Shown: piece after piece, positions 15,443-23,205 of the stretch
How the letters are laid out: every line of letters starts with the position of its first letter
Numbering within the stretch: position 1 is the stretch's first letter
Assembly (NCBI GenBank): GCA_900550355.1
Contig: URRT01000005.1
Coordinates: forward strand, 1-28,545
Direction: 5' to 3'
Source: an uncultured Collinsella sp.
GTDB lineage: Bacteria > Actinomycetota > Coriobacteriia > Coriobacteriales > Coriobacteriaceae
Length of the DNA stretch: 28,545 bases
The notes under the pieces: generated by a model
What the model was told of the DNA's origin: nothing
Seen by the model: the letters and a program-made list of their open reading frames with translations, nothing else
The model's database searches: none
Program-made: the position numbers and the translations under genes

Positions 15443-16891
15443 CTACTGCGCGTCCGCCATAGTGTCGGCGAGCTCCTTGTACCAGAGTGCCGACTGCTTG
15501 ATGTAGCGTTTTTGCGTGTCGAAGTCGATGTAGAACAGGCCGTAGCGCTTGTTATAGCCATTGGCCCACGAGAACTGGTCCTGCAGGCTCCAGATAAAGT
15601 AGCCCTGGACGTCGACGCCCTCGGCGCGCGCCTGGAGCACCTTCTCCATGTGCTGGTCGACAAAGTCGATGCGCTCGGGATCGGCGACGATGCCGTTTGC
15701 GTCGGGCTCGGGGTCCTTGTGGCCCAGGCCGTTTTCGGTGATATAGATGACGGGGAGGTTGGGATAGGTGGCGCTGATGTGCTTGAGCGTGTCGTAGAGG
15801 CCTTGCGGGTAGATGAGCCAATCCCAGTCGGTGGTGGGGATACCCGGCATATCGACCTGCTGCCCGACGCCCTTAAACTTAAAGCACGAGGTGCCCTTGT
15901 CTCCGGTGCCGTTAAAGCTGTTGGTTGACTCGCCATCGTAGGCGGCGATAAACGCCGACTGATAGTAGTTGAGGCCGAACATATCGTTGCGGGGCGCCGC
16001 CTTGGCGAGCTCCTCCATGTCGCTGTCCTCAACCGTAAGTGTGGCGTTGTTGGCACGCAGAATCTCGTTGATGAGTGAGAGGGTGCGCGCGGAGTAGTGA
16101 CCCAGGAAGGCGCCGTCCATGATGAAGTCGGTGTAGAAGGCGTTGTACAGGTCGGCGGCGTGCTGGTCGGCGGGCGAGTCGGTGGCAGGATATGCCGGCG
16201 TCAGGACGTTGACCATGCCAATGCGTCCGCCCAGGTGCTCGGTCTCGTCAAGATCCTTATACAGGTTGACGGCGCGGGCGTGGGCAACGAGCTCGTTGTG
16301 CTGGCTCTGGATGCCGCTCGTCACATCAAAGTGATGGTTGGGCGGGAAGTTGCCTTGGATGTATTGGGAGTGCGAGAGGCTGATGAGCTCGTTGATGGTG
16401 AACCAATTCTTGACCTCGCGGAACTCGCGGAAGCAGAACTCGGCATAGCGCACATAGGCGTCGACGGTCTTGCGGTTGAGCCAGTCGCCCTGGTTGAACA
16501 GGGCGGCGGGGGAGTCAAAGTGATGCAGGGACACATAGGGCTCGACGCCATACTTTTTGCAGCAGGCGAACAGCTCGTGGTAGTGCTTAACGCCCTCGGC
16601 GAGGGGTTCGGCATCGTCGCCGTTGGGGAAGATGCGGGTCCAGGCGATGGACACACGAATGGCGTTGAGTCCATGCTCGGCAGAAAGGCGGATATCCTCC
16701 TCGTAGCGGTTGTAGAAATCACTGGCCGGGTCGGGCAAAAAGCGACCCTGGGCGACAAGGTAATCGTCCCACATGGTCTTACCCTTGCCTGCCACCTTCG
16801 TGGAACCTTCCGTTTGGTACGCGGCGGTTGCGGCGCCCCAAACAAAGCCCTTCGGCAGCTGCTGTACGCGGTTTAGCAAAGACATATGCAT
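15443..16891 (-). CDS. GH1 6-phospho-beta-glycosidase (LacG-like, copy 2)
   Basis: 482 residues, cytoplasmic. The acid/base glutamate is E168 in FTINELISLS, and the nucleophile is E386 in YITENGLGHKD. The phosphate-binding set S441, K448 and Y450 is kept in FSWANGYNKRYG. It is more diverged from LacG than copies 1 and 3: the acid/base motif is TINEL, a longer insertion NGDDAEPLAEG replaces the usual GTGEINPEG, and the DxH loop reads SLHHFDSPAALF, so a different disaccharide phosphate is likely. An ATG at 16885 is an alternative start. It is the first gene of the operon, with PTS copy 3 behind it, and diverges from LacI gene 2. Two TGAGCACGT operators lie about 115-150 bases upstream. Confidence 0.92.
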   Translation of the reverse strand: MHMSLLNRVQQLPKGFVWGAATAAYQTEGSTKVAGKGKTMWDDYLVAQGRFLPDPASDFYNRYEEDIRLSAEHGLNAIRVSIAWTRIFPNGDDAEPLAEGVKHYHELFACCKKYGVEPYVSLHHFDSPAALFNQGDWLNRKTVDAYVRYAEFCFREFREVKNWFTINELISLSHSQYIQGNFPPNHHFDVTSGIQSQHNELVAHARAVNLYKDLDETEHLGGRIGMVNVLTPAYPATDSPADQHAADLYNAFYTDFIMDGAFLGHYSARTLSLINEILRANNATLTVEDSDMEELAKAAPRNDMFGLNYYQSAFIAAYDGESTNSFNGTGDKGTSCFKFKGVGQQVDMPGIPTTDWDWLIYPQGLYDTLKHISATYPNLPVIYITENGLGHKDPEPDANGIVADPERIDFVDQHMEKVLQARAEGVDVQGYFIWSLQDQFSWANGYNKRYGLFYIDFDTQKRYIKQSALWYKELADTMADAQ

Positions 16892-17006
16892 ACACCCTCT
16901 CGTCTCGCTGTTCGATATTGTGCGTTTGCGCTCAGGAGGCTCCCTGGTTAGCGTTCAGCGGTGAAAAAGCCCGATAAACACTATCTTAAAATGATTAGAA
17001 CCAAAA

Positions 17007-17042
17007 TGAGCACGTGAACATTTGACAATGAGCACGTTAACA
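17007..17042. promoter_or_regulatory. Paired LacI-family operators for LacI protein 2
   Basis: TGAGCACGTGAACA (17007-17020) and TGAGCACGTTAACA (17029-17042) lie 22 bases apart, two helical turns, on the glycosidase 2 side of the divergent region. A third copy is at 17161. Confidence 0.75.
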
Positions 17043-17082
17043 TCCGGCTGGGATGTATAGAAACAAAACAACTTCAAACAGC

Positions 17083-17112
17083 CGCGAACGGTTGTATTTG
17101 TTCGGTAAGCGG
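17083..17112. promoter_or_regulatory. Tandem CGGTGAACGG-like motif, 21-bp spacing (site 2)
   Basis: CGCGAACGG at 17083 and GGTAAGCGG at 17104, exactly 21 bases apart, end seven bases before the TTGACA of the LacI 2 promoter. The position just upstream of a -35 element would suit an activator or a second repressor. Confidence 0.6.
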
Positions 17113-17118
17113 TTTTGA

Positions 17119-17174
17119 TTGACAGAAGTTTTCATGTTGTGGTATATGGCTCGGGTATCATGAGCACGTTATCA
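17119..17174 (+). promoter_or_regulatory. Promoter of LacI gene 2 with downstream operator
   Basis: TTGACA (17119-17124), an 18-base spacer and TATATG (17143-17148) form a reasonable promoter. TGAGCACGTTATCA at 17161-17174 falls just after the expected start of transcription, so LacI protein 2 probably limits its own synthesis. Confidence 0.65.
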
Positions 17175-17226
17175 ATGTATGTACGATGCGCCATGGGCGC
17201 GGGGAATAGTTGGGAAGCAGGTTAGC

Positions 17227-18264
17227 GTGGAAGGCATGGATCAGCAGACAAGGAATGGTCGTTCGGCGAGCGCGGCAGAGGTTGCGGCGCTCGCTGGCGT
17301 GAGCCGCCAGACTGTGTCTCGCGTGGTCAACGGTATGCCCAACGTGGCGGAAAAGACGCGCAAGCGTGTGCTGGCCGCCATGGAAGAGCTGGGCTTTCGT
17401 CCCAATTTTGCTGGAGCGGCGTTGCGCGGCGGGTCGTATCGTTCTATTGGCCTGTGCATGTACAACATCACACGTGTCGGTAACCTGGCGACGCTCGAGG
17501 GTATCATGCAAGCGGCGCGCGAGCACGATTTTGCCGTCACTATGATCGAGATGGGCGGCGACAAGCCCTATGCACTTGCCGATGCCTCGCGCCGCATGGT
17601 CGAGCGACCCGTCGACGGCATGATTCTCAACATGAACCGCATGGCTCCCGATTTTGAGGAGTTTGTTCCCCAGCCGGGAATGCGAACGGTCATCCTGTCC
17701 ATGTATGCGCATCCGCGCTGCACGACGATCGACTCCGACCAGTATGGTTCGTGCGAGCTGTTGACCAATTATCTGCTGGAACATGGTCACTCGAATATGC
17801 GGTTTGTGGCGGGTCCGGAAAACTCGATTTCCTCGCGTTTTCGTGAGGCCGGTTGGCGCGATACGCTGGGTCGTGCTCATGTCGATGCCGCTCCGATGCT
17901 GCGTGGCGATTGGAGTGCGGACAGTGGGTACGCCATGGGCGAGCGGATTGCGGCCGAGGTGCTTGCCGGCGGGTCGCAGGCGCCGACTGCCGTGCTTGCG
18001 GCAAATGACCAGATGGCGCTGGGCGTTATCGCCGCGCTCGAGAACGCGGGCCTGTCCGTGCCCGACGACGTGAGCGTGGTTGGTATCGACGACGCACTCG
18101 AGGGACTTGTTCCTCACAATCGGCTGACGACGCTGCGATTTGATTTGCGCGGTGTCGGTAAGCTTGCGTTTGAGGCGGCGATTGGAGAGAGCTCGTCTAT
18201 CGAGGCGATTCATGTGCCGAGCACGCTGGTCGAACGCTCGACTGTTAGGGACATACGGGGTTAG
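17227..18264 (+). CDS. LacI-family transcriptional regulator 2
   Basis: 345 residues. HTH ASAAEVAALAGVSRQTVSRVVN with R27 and Q28 in the specificity positions; hinge near FAGAALRGGSYRSIGLC; sensor domain with conserved NQMALGVIAALENAGLSVPDDVSVVGIDD-type segment and the C-terminal VERSTVRDIRG. The GTG at 17227 follows AGG with five bases between; an upstream ATG at 17179 has no ribosome site and overlaps the region just after the operator. It diverges from glycosidase 2 and PTS copy 3, and three TGAGCACGT operators lie in the shared region, one of them over its own promoter. It is probably a sugar-responsive repressor of that operon and of itself. Confidence 0.9.
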   Translation: MEGMDQQTRNGRSASAAEVAALAGVSRQTVSRVVNGMPNVAEKTRKRVLAAMEELGFRPNFAGAALRGGSYRSIGLCMYNITRVGNLATLEGIMQAAREHDFAVTMIEMGGDKPYALADASRRMVERPVDGMILNMNRMAPDFEEFVPQPGMRTVILSMYAHPRCTTIDSDQYGSCELLTNYLLEHGHSNMRFVAGPENSISSRFREAGWRDTLGRAHVDAAPMLRGDWSADSGYAMGERIAAEVLAGGSQAPTAVLAANDQMALGVIAALENAGLSVPDDVSVVGIDDALEGLVPHNRLTTLRFDLRGVGKLAFEAAIGESSSIEAIHVPSTLVERSTVRDIRG

Positions 18265-18278
18265 GTCCTACTCCGTTT

Positions 18279-18416
18279 GTCTCGATTTGTAACAGGTAGA
18301 CGGTCAAAAGCGGGCTACGTGTTACAGATTTAGATTCTTCGGAAAGAGCAATCCTGTTCGTCTCAATCTGTAACAGCTAGGACCAAAAAACTCAGCTAGA
18401 TGTTACAGATTGAGAC
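18279..18416. repeat. Hairpin repeat cluster D (2 units of 57 bp)
   Basis: Units at 18279-18335 and 18360-18416 with a 24-base spacer. The second unit has perfectly paired ends (GTCTCAATCTGTAACA/TGTTACAGATTGAGAC). The cluster sits in the convergent gap between LacI gene 2 and glycosidase 3, starting 15 bases past the LacI stop. Confidence 0.93.
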
Positions 18417-18434
18417 GAACGGCTTCCGACCTGA

Positions 18435-18480
18435 ACAAAAAGGTCGGGGGCGGCTCGCCGTGTGACGTGCCGCCCCCGGC
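18435..18480 (-). terminator. Rho-independent terminator of PTS4-glycosidase 3 operon
   Basis: On the minus strand GCCGGGGGCGGC pairs with GCCGCCCCCGAC, followed by CTTTTTGTTC. It lies about 60 bases past the GH1 stop codon. Confidence 0.85.
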
Positions 18481-18540
18481 TGAGAAATGGGGACAGGTTA
18501 TGTGGGCGGTGCAACTCCGCCAACCGCTCGTCGCAAGCCG

Positions 18541-19980
18541 CTAGTCCAGACGACGGGTCTGCGCCACGTGCTTATACCAGTATGCGCTTGCCTTGGGCGT
18601 GCGCTTCTGGGTTTCAAAGTCAACGTAGAAGAAGCCGTAACGCTTGTTGTAGCCATTGGTCCAGGAGAACTGATCCTGCAGGCTCCACAGGAAGTAGCCG
18701 CCCACGTTGACACCCACCTCCATGGCCTTGAGCAACCAGCGCAGGTGCTGCTCGATGTAGTCGATGCGCGGCTGGTCGTCCACAAAACCGTCCTTGTAGG
18801 GGTCCTTGTAGCCCATGCCGTTCTCGGTGATGAAGATCTGCTTGTAGTTGGGGTAGCGCTGCTTAATGTAGACGAGCAGATCGAACAGGCCCTCGGGATA
18901 GATGATCCAGTCCCAGTCGGTGGTGGGGATACCAGGCTTGTTCACATGCTCGCCAATACCCTTAACGCGCCAGCGGCCGGTGCCCTTCTCGCCCGTACCG
19001 TTGTGGTGCAGGTCGTTCTCGCCATCGTAAGCCTTCAAAAAACGGCACTGGTAGTTGTTAACGCCCAGGTAGTCGTTGTAGAGCGCGGCCTCGCGCATGA
19101 TTTCCAGATCCTCGTCCAGGATCTCGATGGTGCCGCCCGAGACGGCAGCCAGGCGGTTGGCGCACTCGAGGGTGTCGGGGGCATAGTCGCCGCGGAAGGT
19201 GGCGTCGAGCAAGAACTGGTTCTGCAGCACGTGCTCGTTGTTGGCGGCTTTGATGTCGGCGGGGTCGTTCTCGTTGAGCGGATACTTAAACTCCAGCGAC
19301 TGGATGACGCCGATCTTGCCCTTAAAGCCGCCGTTGTGGAAGGCCAGCACGGCCTTGGCGTGGGCGAGCATCATGTTGTGCTCGCACTGGAAAGCCTCGG
19401 CCAGATGCGCCTTGACGCCACCGGGGAAGGTGCCCTCGATGTAGGTGTTGGAGGCGTCGGCCCAGATCTCGTTAAAGGTGAACCAGTAGGTCACCTGGTC
19501 GGCGTACTCCTTAAAGCAGAAGGTGGCAAAGTCCACAAAGGCGTCGATGGTCTCGCGGTTGAGGAAGTCGCCCTTCTCAAAGAGGGGCAGCGGCGTATCG
19601 AAGTGATGCAGCGTGACAAACGGCTCAACGTGGTGCTTGTGGCACTCGGCGAAGAGGTCGTGGTAGAACTGGACACCCTCGGGGTTGATTTCGCCGGTAC
19701 CGTTGGGGAAGATGCGGCTCCAGGCGATGGAGAGGCGGATGCCGTTGATACCGAACTCCTCGCACAGCTCCAAGTCGACGGGGTACTGGTTGTAGAAGTC
19801 CGAAGCGGGATCGGGGGAAAAGCGCCCCTGGGCCTCCAAGAAGTCGTCCCAGGCGACTTTGCCCTTACCGTGGGTGCGGGTCTCGCCCTCTACCTGGTAA
19901 GCAGCAGTGGCGCCGCCAAAGACAAAGCCCTCGGGAAACTGCGCAGGCGGGTTGGTGACGCTAGCGGGGTTAACGGACAT
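18541..19980 (-). CDS. GH1 6-phospho-beta-galactosidase/glucosidase (LacG-like, copy 3)
   Basis: 479 residues. Acid/base E171 in TFNEI, nucleophile E386 in FITENGMGYKD, phosphate-binding S439, K446 and Y448 in FSWTNGYNKRYG. It is very close to copy 1 and to lactococcal LacG through the first 140 residues (FVFGGATAAYQVEGETRTHGKGK; VEPFVTLHHFDTP). The aglycone side differs from copy 1 after the acid/base residue (WADASNTYIEG against PATAEGSFIVG), which may tune specificity. The start at 19980 has only a weak ribosome site (GATTGGATC), so translation may depend on coupling or on the hairpin just upstream. It is the second gene of the operon, 66 bases behind PTS copy 4. Confidence 0.93.
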   Translation of the reverse strand: MSVNPASVTNPPAQFPEGFVFGGATAAYQVEGETRTHGKGKVAWDDFLEAQGRFSPDPASDFYNQYPVDLELCEEFGINGIRLSIAWSRIFPNGTGEINPEGVQFYHDLFAECHKHHVEPFVTLHHFDTPLPLFEKGDFLNRETIDAFVDFATFCFKEYADQVTYWFTFNEIWADASNTYIEGTFPGGVKAHLAEAFQCEHNMMLAHAKAVLAFHNGGFKGKIGVIQSLEFKYPLNENDPADIKAANNEHVLQNQFLLDATFRGDYAPDTLECANRLAAVSGGTIEILDEDLEIMREAALYNDYLGVNNYQCRFLKAYDGENDLHHNGTGEKGTGRWRVKGIGEHVNKPGIPTTDWDWIIYPEGLFDLLVYIKQRYPNYKQIFITENGMGYKDPYKDGFVDDQPRIDYIEQHLRWLLKAMEVGVNVGGYFLWSLQDQFSWTNGYNKRYGFFYVDFETQKRTPKASAYWYKHVAQTRRLD

Positions 19981-20007
19981 GATGATCCAATCGTTTAAAT
20001 CGAAGGA

Positions 20008-20033
20008 CCAGCCGGTCTTGGATGGTCGGCTGG
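20008..20033 (-). promoter_or_regulatory. Intercistronic hairpin, PTS4 to glycosidase 3
   Basis: CCAGCCG (20008-20014) pairs with CGGCTGG (20027-20033) in the 66-base gap, again without a T tract. Confidence 0.6.
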
Positions 20034-20046
20034 CCCTGAGCGTTAC

Positions 20047-21813
20047 TTACTTCGAAAGCTGCTCGGAGACGAAGGCGAGAGACTTATCGCCGTTCTGGGA
20101 GAGCTCGATGTACTGCTTGCCGCGGCAGGCGACGCACTTGTTGCCCACGCGCTCGCAGTCCTTCTGCAGGTCGGCCAGGTAGCTTGCGGCCTGCGGGGCC
20201 AGGACGACCAGGTCAAAGTCGGGAAGCATGTCAACGTGGTTGCCATAGGCCTCGGCAGCGGTCTCAAGATTGATGCCGCGCTCTTTGGCGGCCTTGGCCA
20301 GCGCGTTGGCGAGCAGGCCCGAGGTGCCGCCACCCTGGCAGAGCACGAGCACGCGCTTGCCGTTGAGGTCACTGGCGGCCGTTGTCTCAGTGGCGACAAC
20401 GGCGGGAGCGTCGGCCTTCACGGCCTCGGCAGCAGCGCCGGCGGCAACGCTCTTGGCATCGGCCTTGCCCTGGAAGGCATCGTTGAGCTTGGCGGCCTTC
20501 TCGGCGTTCTTGGCGGCGAGCTCCTCCTGGGAAATCTCGGCCTCCTCGGCGCACTTCTGGGCGTCGTAGGCACGGAAGAACGGGTAGTACAGAACGAAGT
20601 CGACGACCAGGATAAGGGCGAGCATCACAAAGGCGAGCGGCTGGAAGCCCAGGCCCATGATGGTGCCGATGGGGCCGGGGACAGTCCAGGGCAGGGTGTA
20701 CATAAAGCCGTTCATGCCCAAGAAGTCGATAAAGATCTTGAGGATCCAGATGTTGGCGATCGGGGCAAAGACAAACGGGACAAAGAAGACGGGGTTGAGC
20801 ACGATGGGCGCGGCGAACAGCAGCGGCTCGTTGACGGCAAAGCAGACGGGGACGATGGCGGCCTTACCGACGGCGCGCATCTCCTGAGACTTGGCCAGGA
20901 AGCAGAACATAAAGACCAGGACGAGCGTGGCGCCGGTGCCGCCCATGCAGACGACGAAGTACTGGGCACCCTGGGTCAGGACAGCGGAAGCGTGCTGGCC
21001 AGCCTGGAACGCAGCCAGGTTGTCGGTCATGTTGGCAACGAGAGCGGCGGCGATGGCGGGCTCGACGATCGAGGGGCCGTGGACGCCCACGAACCAGAAC
21101 AGGCTCATGGCGCCGTAGATCACAGCGAGGCCGATGTAGCCATCGGCAGCGGTGAACAGGGGCTGGAACACTTGGATGACGCCCTGGGCAAAGCAGAAGC
21201 CAAAAGCAGCGCGGAAGACGATGTCAAAAACCCAAAAGACGGTGATGCAGACGGAGAAGGGGATGATGTCCTTGAAGGTCTGCGAGATGTTGGGCGGAAC
21301 CTGCTCGGGCATCTTGACGGTGATGTTGCGCTTAATGAAGAACTTGTAGATGATGCCGGTCACAAACGCAGCGATGAAGGCGGTCAGCAGGCCCTTGGAA
21401 CCAAGGTAGGTGGTGTTGAAGCCGCTGGCGGCGTCCGTGGCGACCGTGTCGCTCGAAAGGAGCAAGAAGCCGATGATGGCCGCGCACATGCATGAGATAA
21501 AGTTAATCTGGTTATTCTTGGGCAGGTCGCGGTTCTGAGCGTCGGCGAAGTGCTTGGCTGTGGTGGCGGCGCAGGCGATGGCCAGGATGCCCATGGAGTA
21601 GTTGTAGCACTTCCACAGAGCGTTGTTGATGTCATCGGGCCAGTAGAAACCCCAGATGTTGGGGACCGAGGCTACCAGGCAGAAGATGGACGAGAAGATG
21701 ATGATGGGGATGACGGAGATAAAGCCGTCGCGGATCGCCTTGAGGTACTTGTTGCGGGCGATCGCGTTGAAAAAGGGCTGGCCCTTTTCGATGATGGCGA
21801 TGAGTTGCTCCAT
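20047..21813 (-). CDS. PTS lactose/cellobiose-type EIICB fusion (copy 4, divergent)
   Basis: 588-residue membrane permease and phosphotransferase and the most diverged of the four copies. The N-terminus is MEQLIAIIEKGQPFFNAIARNKYL, and the RMPAGK motif of the others is replaced by AQNRDLPKNNQ. The substrate-site VGVHGPSIV and FAVNEPLLFAAPIVLNP motifs are kept. The linker is charged and alanine-rich (about 430-485). The IIB domain has active C492 in LVLCQGGGTS but departs from the others afterwards (MLPDFDLVVLAPQAASYLADLQKDCERVG), with extra cysteines in NKCVACRG. A different substrate is likely. The start has AGGAG six bases upstream. First gene of a leftward operon with glycosidase 3; it diverges from LacI gene 3. 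Confidence 0.92.
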   Translation of the reverse strand: MEQLIAIIEKGQPFFNAIARNKYLKAIRDGFISVIPIIIFSSIFCLVASVPNIWGFYWPDDINNALWKCYNYSMGILAIACAATTAKHFADAQNRDLPKNNQINFISCMCAAIIGFLLLSSDTVATDAASGFNTTYLGSKGLLTAFIAAFVTGIIYKFFIKRNITVKMPEQVPPNISQTFKDIIPFSVCITVFWVFDIVFRAAFGFCFAQGVIQVFQPLFTAADGYIGLAVIYGAMSLFWFVGVHGPSIVEPAIAAALVANMTDNLAAFQAGQHASAVLTQGAQYFVVCMGGTGATLVLVFMFCFLAKSQEMRAVGKAAIVPVCFAVNEPLLFAAPIVLNPVFFVPFVFAPIANIWILKIFIDFLGMNGFMYTLPWTVPGPIGTIMGLGFQPLAFVMLALILVVDFVLYYPFFRAYDAQKCAEEAEISQEELAAKNAEKAAKLNDAFQGKADAKSVAAGAAAEAVKADAPAVVATETTAASDLNGKRVLVLCQGGGTSGLLANALAKAAKERGINLETAAEAYGNHVDMLPDFDLVVLAPQAASYLADLQKDCERVGNKCVACRGKQYIELSQNGDKSLAFVSEQLSK

Positions 21814-21876
21814 GCAATGCTCCTAAGAGTCGGTGGGTTAGCAACGATGGTAGCTTTTGACGTTCGGTTGCCAAAA

Positions 21877-21890
21877 TGTTGACGTTGCCA
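21877..21890 (-). promoter_or_regulatory. LacI-family operator for LacI protein 3 (copy a)
   Basis: The minus strand reads TGGCAACGTCAACA, differing at one base from the copy at 21998. It lies 64 bases upstream of the PTS copy 4 start codon, so it probably falls over or after that promoter. Confidence 0.7.
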
Positions 21891-21997
21891 TTTTGTGACA
21901 CAAAAAAAGACGCGAACCGGTGGTTCCTGTGCCTGCGAACCGTCGATTCCTTACGCGTAAACGTTTGAGCCGCCCGGTGGCTCTGTGTTTGCACAAT

Positions 21998-22011
21998 GGC
22001 AACGTTAACAT
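21998..22011 (+). promoter_or_regulatory. LacI-family operator for LacI protein 3 (copy b)
   Basis: TGGCAACGTTAACA has the same TG-N3-ACGT-N3-CA frame as the operators of LacI proteins 1 and 2. It lies 121 bases from copy a, a distance that would allow looping between the two. Confidence 0.7.
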
Positions 22012-22048
22012 TTGGGCGACAAAAGCCGTTCGGGGAAGCAAAAATGTC

Positions 22049-22078
22049 GGTGAACGGTAGGTTTTGGGTGGTGAGCGT
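22049..22078. promoter_or_regulatory. Tandem CGGTGAACGG-like motif, 21-bp spacing (site 3)
   Basis: GGTGAACGG at 22049 and GGTGAGCGT at 22070, exactly 21 bases apart. A -10-like TATACT follows at 22099-22104 for LacI gene 3. Confidence 0.6.
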
Positions 22079-22141
22079 ATGGTGGGGGAGGCGTTAGATA
22101 TACTTGAAGACGTTTCATTTGACTGCGTAGGGTGCCACCAA

Positions 22142-22155
22142 TGGCATCGTTGACA
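22142..22155 (+). promoter_or_regulatory. LacI-family operator for LacI protein 3 (copy c)
   Basis: TGGCATCGTTGACA lies 15 bases before the LacI gene 3 start codon and downstream of its likely -10 element, a position suited to autorepression. Confidence 0.65.
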
Positions 22156-22170
22156 TAGAAAGATCGACCT

Positions 22171-23175
22171 ATGGCCGCTGTTAAAAAATCGGTATCCGTC
22201 AAAGACGTGGCGCGCCTCGCGGGCGTCTCGGAGCAGACGGTCTCGCGCACCGTGCACGATTCGCCCAGTGTGCGCCCCGAGACCAAGGAACGCGTGCGTG
22301 CCGCCATGCGCGAGCTGGGGTATCGCCCCAATTTCGCCGGTCGATCGCTGCGCCGTGGCAAGTTTAAGACCGTCGGCGTCGCCATGTTCAACATTACCGG
22401 TACCGGCAACCTCGACCGTATGGAGGGCTTTGCCGCCGCGGCCGACAAACATGGCTATGCCATCACCCTCACTAAAGTAGATGGACATCCCTATACCCTC
22501 GAGAGCGCATCGTCGCGCATGAGCGCGCTGCCGGTGGATGGCATGGTCGTGATCATGAATCGCATGCCGGCGGACTTTGGCACCTTCGAGCCGCTGCCCG
22601 GCATGCAGACGGTGCTCGTTACGATGCTGGAGCACCCGCTCTGTTCAACGGTCGATAACGACCAGTTCGATTGCTCGCGCCAGGTGGTCGAGTACTTGCT
22701 GGGGCGGGGGCACAAAACCGTGCACTTTATCTCGTGTCCCGAGCGCTCACTTTCGGGCATGCGGCGCGAGGAAGGCTGGCGCGAGACATTGCGCGCGCAT
22801 GGAATTGAGCCGCCGCGACTCGTCCGTGGGGATTGGACGGCACAGAGCGGATATGCTGCCGGTCAGGCTCTGGCGGAAGATCCGACCTGTACGGCCATTT
22901 ATGCTTCCAACGATGCCATGGCATACGGCTGCATTCGCGGGCTCGAGTCGTGCGGAAGGCGTGTGCCCGAGGAAGTGAGCGTGGTGGGTGTTGATGACAG
23001 CCTGGGCGATATCGTGCCCGACCGTCGCCTGACCACGGTGCGCTTTGACAACAAGCGCGTCGGCATGTGGGCGGTCGACAAGATTGCCGGCGCTGATGGG
23101 GGTGCGTCTGGCGTGGAGCACATGCTGATCCCCGGTGTGCTCGTAGAGGGCGATACGGTGCGCGATTTGCGTTAG
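22171..23175 (+). CDS. LacI-family transcriptional regulator 3
   Basis: 334 residues, standard LacI length. HTH VSVKDVARLAGVSEQTVSRTVH, with E21 and Q22 at the specificity positions; hinge near FAGRSLRRGKFKTVGVAMFN; sensor domain with YASNDAMAYGCIRGLESCGRRVPEEVSVVGVDD-type segment; C-terminus VEGDTVRDLR. It is closest in layout to LacI protein 2 (both share the MYNIT/MFNIT segment after the hinge). It diverges from PTS copy 4 and glycosidase 3, with three TGGCA-type operators in the shared region. The ribosome site is weak (AGAAAGA). Probably represses that operon in a sugar-dependent way. The EIIA gene follows on the same strand 213 bases later but has its own control elements. Confidence 0.91.
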   Translation: MAAVKKSVSVKDVARLAGVSEQTVSRTVHDSPSVRPETKERVRAAMRELGYRPNFAGRSLRRGKFKTVGVAMFNITGTGNLDRMEGFAAAADKHGYAITLTKVDGHPYTLESASSRMSALPVDGMVVIMNRMPADFGTFEPLPGMQTVLVTMLEHPLCSTVDNDQFDCSRQVVEYLLGRGHKTVHFISCPERSLSGMRREEGWRETLRAHGIEPPRLVRGDWTAQSGYAAGQALAEDPTCTAIYASNDAMAYGCIRGLESCGRRVPEEVSVVGVDDSLGDIVPDRRLTTVRFDNKRVGMWAVDKIAGADGGASGVEHMLIPGVLVEGDTVRDLR

Positions 23176-23205
23176 GTGCGGCCCTGTTTGGGTTGCCGCT
23201 AATTG

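Noticed and set aside
13437..15506. Long open frame on the plus strand opposite PTS copy 3
   Set aside because: It overlaps the terminator hairpin and the whole of PTS copy 3 on the other strand, and its translation lacks recognisable domains. Treated as a shadow.
2289..18416. CRISPR-like array reading of the 57-bp repeats with 22-24-bp spacers
   Set aside because: Units diverge in their centres, form long palindromes, occur in groups of 2-4 at four places, and no cas genes are present. CRISPR repeats are shorter and nearly identical.
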